The notes under the pieces are model-generated. The model did no database searches. It was not told where the DNA came from and saw only the letters and a list, made by a program, of their open reading frames with translations. Shown here piece by piece: positions 55,382 to 64,000 of a stretch of 64,000 nucleotides of DNA (positions within the stretch are counted from its first letter, which is position 1; each line of letters starts with the position of its first letter). Source of the stretch: Kondoa malvinella. Taxonomy: Eukaryota; Basidiomycota; Agaricostilbomycetes; Agaricostilbales; Kondoaceae. Made by a program: the position numbers and the translations under genes. The stretch spans positions 2,022,331 through 2,086,330 of the forward strand of contig BCIM01000002.1 of NCBI GenBank assembly GCA_039545315.1, written 5' to 3'.

Positions 55382-55948
55382 TAATCAACGTAAAGCACAG
55401 AGAGACGTAGGCAGCAGAAGACTTCGGAACTTTGATTCTAGATGACTCTTGTCCTCGCATCGCTTAACACGTTGCTCTTTCGCGTAACGCGGTACATAAA
55501 GCATCACAGACAGAAGTGTTAGGCGAGAGAGGTTTCTGATTGCCTGAAGAATCGACTTTGCGTCGTGGAATGCTCTTTGTTCATCGACCACGGGCACCTG
55601 TCATGCTCTGCACGCGCGGCCTTCAAGAACAAGATGTATGGATGCTAGCCAGGCTCGCAATCGCGACGGGCGGGCTCGATGTCCTTCTTCAAAGATGATA
55701 AATTGTCCCTTGCTCATGCCGCCTTGCATGCTGTGAGAATAAGTGATGCGTCATTGTCCTTGCATTGCCTACGTTCTTCCTATGCAAGCAGTGCTATGTA
55801 CCACGCTGTCAAGAGGCTACTATAGCTTAGCTTAGCGGTCCACGCATTGATTCATTGGTCCACGCTTCTTTGGTATTTCCAGTCGGAGCTTGGCTCTGTT
55901 TCTTTCCCAAAAGGGAAGACCTCTCTTGCTTGCTTTGAACGACGCGCT
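55382..55948. other. divergent intergenic region
   Basis: About 570 bp upstream of both the hydrolase and the GPI-protein gene. Short open frames only. No recognisable RNA gene. A short direct repeat GGTCCACGC occurs around 55839-55865. Confidence 0.35.
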
Positions 55949-56619
55949 ATGAAAATCATTAACTCTCTGCTGGCGTTCATCGCTTTCACCGCAACTCAGG
56001 CCAAATTACAAGGCCGTCAAGGCAGCAGTGACTTGACAGTGTGCACGGACGAATGCACTCCTCTGGTAACTCTGGCTCAAGTGAGTATTGTACCTTCCGG
56101 ATCTGTTCTTGGTCTCACGGCCAGTAAAGCAATGTGGCTCTACCACCTGTCTTTGCGGCACAGACATTGGCTCTGCTCTTCAGGTAGGTCTATTTGTGCT
56201 TCTCACAAGAGTGAGTATTGAAGCACTGGCTAGGATTGCGCTACCTGTGTCCAGGACCAAAGTTCCTCAGCTGACCAAGCTCAGGTAGAGGAGCTTCAAT
56301 CATCTCTTGACGGTGCGTAAATTGGCACATCTATTGCTATTAGAGCTCAACGAGATGGACAGGCTATCAAAGAGCATGCGCCAACAATCCAGCTGCTGGT
56401 ACATCTGTACCATCGGGTCTTGCGCCAATCGACCCTTCTTCTACTATGTCAATGACCAGCCCGTCCGGTATTGTCGCCGGTACTGACAGCGCTGAATCAG
56501 ACACTGCAACTCTTGGACCCTTGCCATCAGCTCCAGGCGCTACTCCGGACTCTGGCGCTTCTCTTCAATCTATTCCTCTGCTAGGCGCATTTGTGGGCAG
56601 TCTTTTCATGATGGTTTGA
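55949..56619 (+). CDS. GPI-anchored Cys-rich cell-surface protein
   Basis: Signal peptide MKIINSLLAFIAFTATQAKL. A compact Cys-rich module then reads CTDECTPLVTLAQ|QCGSTTCLCGTDIGSALQ| DCATCVQ, i.e. seven Cys in the pattern seen in fungal extracellular CFEM-like or related small domains. After GYQRACANNPAAG comes a Ser/Pro/Thr-rich stalk and a C-terminal hydrophobic tail (SLQSIPLLGAFVGSLFMMV) preceded by small residues, the GPI-attachment pattern. Four short introns, the last 50 nt (GTGCGTAA...GGACAG). Stop at 56619. Likely attached to plasma membrane or wall; ligand unknown. Confidence 0.72.
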
Positions 56620-56993
56620 TGGTTGGCTTGAATGGTAAGCGTAGAGTCTGTCTCGCTTTACGTTATTGACAGTCGGCCGATAGGGTTGGTAGAATCGTGA
56701 TTGGTACAATTATTTTACAAGTTCGCCGTCAATCGGAGCTTCTAACGCGATCTTTTACACCTTTTCCGTCTTCTTTACTTTTCTGTCGCCATCAACTGGC
56801 ACTGGTTGTTAGGCGTCGGCCATCGTGCTGTACATCTAACCCGGAGACGCATTCCGTCCTGAATCCGATATTCCTTTGTTCACGCGTACGCTTCTGAACG
56901 TGGACACGTGACATGCTTTTGCTGTAAACGAGCGCAGACTTCTTTCCTTCTCTTCCCATCAACTTCGCCATCTTCCTCAGACAGTCAAAAAGC

Positions 56994-57503
56994 ATGAAAG
57001 CATCCACTCTTCTCGCCACTTTGCTTCTCGGTGTCTTGCAAGGACACGCCTACCAGATCAACATGTATGATCACGGCGAGTGCGTCAATGGTCGATGGAC
57101 CAACCCTGCCATGAATATCAGGAATGGTAGGGCGCCGGGTGCATTCCGCGTGGACACCAACGTAAGTCTTTCTCAAGCTTCGCTGAACTGCTCCTAATTG
57201 AGCATCGAACAGAAAGAGGAAGCCAAAGCCTTGCGGCTCATTGCCAAGTACAAGAATTGTGCAGGAGAGCCCATTTTCGACGAACGTGTCTCTAATTGGC
57301 GCAGCCAGTACATCGTTGTAAGCCTGCCTAATTATTCACGCGCATACATCTCATGCTCTGCTCAAGCCCGACTATTTCTGCTGGGTTCCGTCAACTCCAA
57401 ACGGATGCCAGCTCGATCACATCTTCCTCCAATTCAGCATGATCATTGTCATCAGGTCAAGTCAAGTTACAGTGAATGCTCTCACCACCTGTACGGACCA
57501 TGA
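56994..57503 (+). CDS. small secreted protein, copy 1 of a tandem pair
   Basis: Signal peptide MKASTLLATLLLGVLQGHAY, then INMYDHGECVNGRWTNPAM. Exon 2 reads KEEAKALRLIAKYKNCAGEP, IFDERVSNWRSQYIV. Exon 3 starts PDYFCWVPSTPNGCQLDHIF. Four or more Cys; no known family. The 3' end is uncertain: where copy 2 has a good donor (after KLLYVR), copy 1 has CAGCATG and no GT. The frame stays open across the intergenic stretch and through the CT microsatellite (as Ser-Leu repeats) to 57747. The listed end follows an alternative frame; the true stop must come from transcripts. Likely a secreted, perhaps effector-like, lineage-specific protein. Confidence 0.5.
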
Positions 57504-57612
57504 CATCTCATCTCTTACTTCTTCTGTCTTCAGTCCGATTATCCTTTGTTTTGGTAGACAAGTACGATTTCTGAACGAACGCGTACCTCCAACAAAAGCC
57601 GAGCTCGTCTCT

Positions 57613-57615
<3 letters not shown>

Positions 57616-57662
<47 letters not shown>
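57616..57662 (+). repeat. (CT)n microsatellite
   Basis: About 46 bp of uninterrupted CT dinucleotides at the junction between the two secreted-protein copies, immediately before the exon-2 remnant of copy 2. Open in all frames as Ser/Leu alternation. Confidence 0.97.
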
Positions 57663-57663
<1 letters not shown>

Positions 57664-57712
57664 AAGAAGCAAAGTCCCTCCGCCTCATTTGGCAGTACAA
57701 GGACTGTCCAGG

Positions 57713-57770
57713 GACTGACCCCGATCCGATTTTCGACCAGCGACTGACCCCGATCCGATTTTCGACCAGC
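57713..57770 (+). repeat. perfect 29-bp tandem duplication
   Basis: Units 57713-57741 and 57742-57770 are identical, each starting GACTGACCCCGATCCGATTT and ending GACCAGC. Length 29 is not a multiple of three, so it frameshifts the coding remnant it lies in. Confidence 0.95.
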
Positions 57771-58107
57771 GCGTTTCTGACTGGCGCAGCCAATACACTC
57801 TGCAAGCTTGGCTTTCCCGCCTTTTACGTTTCTTGACATCGATATCTACTGCAGAAGGATTACTTTTGTCGGGTCCCAACAGCGGCTGAAGCTCCGGCAG
57901 GCTGTAAACTACTCTATGTCAGGTGAGCGGTCCACTCGCATCCAGGAAGCATTGGTAATGACTTGAATATTAGACTGAACAAGGATGGTACAGGACCAGT
58001 GAAACAGCGTGGAGCAATCGCGCCTTTGTAGCTTCGGGTCATGTATCAATTGATGGACATTGTCTCTATACAATAAGAATTGCCTCTATGTGTACTACCG
58101 CTCTCTT

Positions 58108-60489
<2,382 letters not shown>

Positions 60490-60626
60490 CCTCTAACAAG
60501 TACTACTTCCCTTTTACTAATGGTACAAAACGCCACATCAAAGTTGAAGCAGCTAGAGGTGAGAAAGCCAATGTGTGTTTCCCGACAGAAATTGTAAGTT
60601 TGCTTGTTCCTTTAGAGATGAGGCGT

Positions 60627-61395
60627 CTATCGGTCCTCGGCCCACTCGTTCTCCTTTTTGATCTGAGCTTCTTCCTGTGAAACAATGGCCAGAGACATTA
60701 GCTATGCAAAGCCAAAAACCTGAACATTGCCTCACCTCTGGAGTAAAGTCGTTGACAATGTTGAACATTTTACGAATCTCCTCTGGTTGTTTGCCCTTGA
60801 TCATGTTGGCAACAGTCTTGCATCCAACGTCGCTATTAGATCAAAAGATTGAGGTCTGTTCTCGAAAGAAGACCAAGGGTATGCTTACAGCAAAGGTTTA
60901 ATGTCAAGGTAGTTGGCAGCAAGGATAATCTCAAAGAGCATTTCCTGGTCGACCTGAATGAACTTTTGGTCCCAGTCTGAAATCTCTGTCGTCTTTTTAC
61001 GCGAATCGTCGTGGTCTTCAATAGAGGAAGCGACAGGTTCGGGGTCCTTCTTGTGATGTTCACACCATTCAAGGACCTTCTTCAAGACGTTTGACGTGAC
61101 GTTGGGTAGACTTGAGAGGGAAAAGGGTTGAGCATGAAAGAACAGAAGGGCGATGGAAGAAACCTACGGGATGGCGTTGTCAGACTCGCCAACGTCTTCA
61201 ACCATGTTCTTGATGAGGACAGAACGATAAGCGACTTGCTGTTCGACGGTGAAGTTCTCATTGTCAGAGCTGGAGGCGCGCAACCAGGGAGTTGAGCGAA
61301 CGGGCCTAAGGTCTGCAAACTGCTGAGACTTACGTGGTGAGCATGACTTTCTTGTCATCAGAAGAACCAGAGCCAGATCCAGATGCTTCAGCCAT
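60627..61395 (-). CDS. SKP1: SKP1, SCF ubiquitin ligase adaptor
   Basis: Links F-box proteins to cullin 1. Start [20 protein letters not shown], then [49 protein letters not shown]. An acidic linker precedes [20 protein letters not shown] and [11 protein letters not shown]. The F-box-binding C-terminal helices follow: [47 protein letters not shown], stop at 60627. Introns fall after LTT, NAIP, KPLL and FTPE. Full-length and canonical. Its upstream region (about 330 bp) is shared with the divergent RGG-protein gene. Confidence 0.96.
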
Positions 61396-61722
61396 TGTTG
61401 TAGAGAGAGGGTCTGTCGAGACAGGGCAACTTCGTCAGTCTCATGCAAACATAGGTTTTGGCGAGCATTCATTGACCAGCACTTGATAGACACGTACCTT
61501 GAGTGATTTGGAGTAGTTTAGTGTGCTGTGAGAGGTGGTAGAAGGGAACAGAGGGGGCCTCTCACGCTTCAAGCTGGGTTCCGGCTTCCGGGTCAATCTT
61601 CCGACACGTGACTTGAGCAGGTCGCTTGAGAGGTCGCCGAGTCGAGCAGTGTAGCTACAAGTCACGCACAAGTCACACGCAAGCCTAAGGCCCTGGTCTG
61701 CATCGAGACGGTATACCCAGAA

Positions 61723-62854
61723 ATGGCAGAAGACAGTGAGTCTCGCTCGCTCTCCCGCTTGTCACGCTGTCTATAACACATGTCAAACAGCTACAACAGC
61801 AGCATCCATTGACCTCTTCACGCCTACACCACCTGAATCTCCTGAACGACCTGCATCTTTGCTACCCGCTCCTACAGCCATGTACGTCCTCCTCTTCTCT
61901 CCGAACGAGTAGCATTGACGCAAGAAGACAGCACTTCACCTTTAACAGCAGAGAGTCCAGCCTTCGTTCCACAAACTTCCCCTGTATCTTCTAGAGGTGA
62001 TAGAGGTAGAGGTAGAGGACGCGGTGCAAGAGGAAACTCGAATCCATTTGGTCTAAATCCCGAGACGAGAGGACCAAAGAAGGTCGTTCCCGCTGCTGAG
62101 AATGCGGAAGATGGAGAGAAAGAAGTCAAAGAGGAACCTAGGCGACGAAGGGTATGTGCTATCCTTGAATTTCGTGGTGTTGTCTGATTCTGAATAGGAA
62201 CCTTATGTTCGAGAAGTAGAACCGCAACGCGTATGTCTTGCGCTCCATTACAATACAATCGTCTAATAAAGTCAATACTTCTACAGGAAAAGCTCTCTGA
62301 AGAAGCTTTATCAGAGAAACTCGCCTCTATGAAACTACGTAATGCCCAACTAACAGCACAACGCGAGGTCCGTCTGCATTCTCTCTTTCAGTCACTATAC
62401 TGATGTGGAGAATCCCGATGCACAGGCAGCACTAGCAGACGAGACCGAATACTCGACCCTCACAGCGACCGAACGAGCCGCCCAAAAAGAAGCACAAAAA
62501 GCCCTTGCTGCCAAACAAGCCGAACGCAAACAATTGCAAGAACAAATTGACGCTGAACGAAAAGCCAACGCTGCGAGGAAATTGGCTAAACTACAAGGAA
62601 GAGAATGGGATTCTCAAAAAGAGGATAGCGACTTTGATCCTAGTAGAGGTAGTTCTTTTGGTGGTGGTGGTAGTTTTGTGGACGAAGAGACGGAGAGGAG
62701 GTATAGCTATCCGCACAGGGAACGAGGTAGAGGTCAGACGACGAGAGGTCGAGGTAGGGGAAGGATTGAGCCCAAGAAACCTTTGGACGTGCAGGATGAA
62801 AGCGCTTTCCCTGCCTTACCTGGTGAGAAGCAGAAGCCTGCGACGGAATCTTGA
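61723..62854 (+). CDS. RGG/RG-rich RNA-binding-type protein (Stm1/HABP4-like)
   Basis: Begins MAED, with an intron after four codons, then a Pro/Thr-rich segment (IDLFTPTPPESPERP). RG-rich box: RGDRGRGRGRGARGNSNPFG. A charged middle (EEALSEKLASMKLRNAQLTA) leads to a long basic helix (ERKQLQEQIDAERKANAARK, LAKLQGREWDSQK). A second Arg-Gly region follows (RERGRGQTTRGRGRGR), ending with a FPALPG motif (DESAFPALPGEK). RGG boxes and FPALPG-type endings are typical of ribosome- or mRNA-associated proteins such as Stm1/SERBP1/HABP4. Assignment is by composition and motif order, not a single domain. One junction near 61880-61920 is unresolved. Confidence 0.62.
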
Positions 62855-63343
62855 TCGTGAGTGTCAATGCGCGTGCAGCTTCTAGCTGTTGATGTGTGCA
62901 ATGGAGTTTACAGGCGCATGACTTCTGCCTGAAGTAGGCTTACGAGCTCCTGTCAAAATCCCTAAGGTCCAAAGACCAACCGGCCGGATCAATGTTATGA
63001 TTGTGAGCATACCGCCTAGTTCTAGATCCGAATCTGATGTTTCAAGCTTACTTGTCACAGACAAGCTTTCGTTATGATGATTGCCTTCGAATGCAAAAGT
63101 GCAACAGCCATGCCATGATTTGAGCGCTTCGCTTTCAGCCAAATGACCTGCGCTCTGCCTTCCACTTCTTTGCTCTTTACATTCTATTATACATGCGAGT
63201 CCCTTCTCAATTCTTCCCTTGAGCGCTTTGTTCAGCAGGCACTTCCTCTGCATCGATCTGAGGTTGATCAGAAGCTTGCAATCACTTGGTATGACCCCAC
63301 TGACTTCTCTGTACTCTCCAGCTCCCATCCTAGTAAGTGTGGG
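62855..63343. other. convergent 3' region of the RGG gene and the SKP1 paralogue
   Basis: About 490 bp. A minus-strand open frame (62882-63328) has no recognised content. The SKP1-like gene may use a small last exon here: splicing at 63324 would give a tail ending WGHTK at 63282. Confidence 0.35.
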
Positions 63344-63948
63344 TCAGCTAGCGCCCTGTACGCTGACCTGGACGTACATCTCCATGACTTCGACTGCAGG
63401 TCTACCCCTGATCATCTTGGCCACGCGATTCATACCAAGATCCCTGGAGACAGATCAGTGTCAGCTTGCTGCGCCGCTCTGATGACAGCTTACAGCAGTG
63501 GCTTAATGTCAAGATAATTTGCAGCGGTGACAATCTGCTTGAGCATGGTTAAATCGACCTGCTGGATGAAGTCCTCGTCCCAAGCTGATGCTTCAGCGTC
63601 CGGACCAGCGTTCTGCGCATCGTCTTTGTGATGCTGGCAATACTGAACAATTTTTCCTAGAGTGGCAGACGAAACATTTGGCAGACTACATGCTTGCATC
63701 AGTTGAAGCATACGATAGAGTGACAGGACGAACGGGATAGCTTCCTGAGAAGCGCCTTGATCTATTACGTCGCGTAGCAGCGTCGAGAAGCGGGCCGCGT
63801 CATGCGAGAGAACGACTTGTTCGCCATCCGAGCTGTGCGAGATATGAGGCGTAGTAGTGTAGATTGCTAGAAATACACACCAAATGAGCGTGAGGGTCTG
63901 AGCGCTGGAAGTGTTCGACATGTCGCTTTGGTTCGGTGCTGCACTCAC
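63344..63948 (-). CDS. diverged SKP1-like paralogue
   Basis: Second SKP1-family gene in the same orientation, about 2 kb from SKP1. Spliced reading: [112 protein letters not shown]. Introns occupy the same three positions as in SKP1, so this is a DNA-level duplication rather than a retrocopy. After EMYVQ the conserved NDFTPEEE and ENEW helices that complete the F-box pocket are absent; the frame ends VSVQGAS at 63344 or a short alternative tail. The start could be ATG 63948 or 63921. It may be an SCF adaptor with altered partner range, or decaying. Confidence 0.78.
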
Positions 63949-64000
63949 GGGCCAGCGAAATGCCCAGTGTAGGAGAACACAAGAAGGAAAGAGCGGTTGA

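Larger units (their letters stand above)
57530..58031 (+). pseudogene. degenerate copy 2 of the small secreted protein gene
   Basis: Paralogue of the gene at 56994. It keeps EEAKSLRLIWQYKDCPG (compare EEAKALRLIAKYKNCAG), RVSDWRSQYT-like coding, KDYFCRVPTAAEAPAGC and a last exon LNKDGTGPVKQRGAIAPL with stop at 58031. It lacks the start codon and signal-peptide exon: a CT microsatellite abuts directly on exon 2. A perfect 29-bp tandem duplication (57713-57770) then shifts the frame, and the following donor is GC rather than GT. Upstream sequence (57530-57600) still resembles the promoter of copy 1 (CCTTTGTT...TCTGAACG). Probably non-functional unless read through from copy 1. Confidence 0.72.

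Overview
This is a nuclear, intron-dense fungal chromosome segment. The evidence is short GT-AG introns (mostly about 45-60 nt) splitting almost every gene into several exons, 40 gene calls in 64 kb, and a purely eukaryotic gene set. Intron density, gene compactness and the families seen fit a compact-genome basidiomycete (Pucciniomycotina or Tremellomycetes would fit). The species cannot be named from the sequence alone. Exon chains were assembled by eye from splice signals, so gene ends are firmer than internal junctions. Motif residues quoted are spliced readings.

Layout, left to right. 1-5.4 kb: 5' end of REV1 (running off the edge), a MYND-finger protein, two small conserved/unknown genes, and eIF2B-delta. 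5.4-12.8 kb: a Nup37-like WD protein, an MFS sugar transporter and the NatC subunit NAA35/Mak10. 12.8-23.6 kb: an F-box protein, mitochondrial isoleucyl-tRNA synthetase, RFC2/RFC4, phosphoglycerate kinase and an ACT-domain protein. 23.6-32.8 kb: COA8, a Ser-rich protein with a Cys-rich tail, a secreted protein with a basic tail, two coiled-coil genes, and sparse sequence. 32.8-42 kb: endonuclease III (NTH1), a Yap-type bZIP factor, DCN1, an Rpp14-like gene, IML2, and a histidine phosphatase carrying an in-frame stop. 42-47.5 kb: a single-pass membrane protein, an HExxH protein flanked by a ~110-bp direct repeat, and a secreted PLC-X-like protein. 47.5-55.4 kb: a glutamine-synthetase-like protein, the mRNA capping guanylyltransferase, an AhpD-like protein and a class C beta-lactamase-like hydrolase. 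55.4-58.1 kb: a GPI-anchored Cys-rich protein and a tandem secreted-protein pair, the second copy wrecked by a CT microsatellite and a 29-bp duplication. 58.1-64 kb: glutathione reductase, SKP1, an RGG protein and a diverged SKP1 paralogue.

Functional links: several ubiquitin/NEDD8 factors lie in the window (SKP1, SKP1-like, F-box, DCN1). DNA repair and replication (REV1, NTH1, RFC) and redox (GLR1, AhpD-like, Yap-type bZIP) genes are also present, but they are dispersed and show no operon-like logic. The parts most worth study are the recent local rearrangements: tandem duplications, repeats that touch splice sites or stop codons, start-codon-only exons, and genes apparently breaking down. 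I saw no transposon with recognisable coding capacity, no CRISPR and no rRNA; a tRNA scan was not possible.
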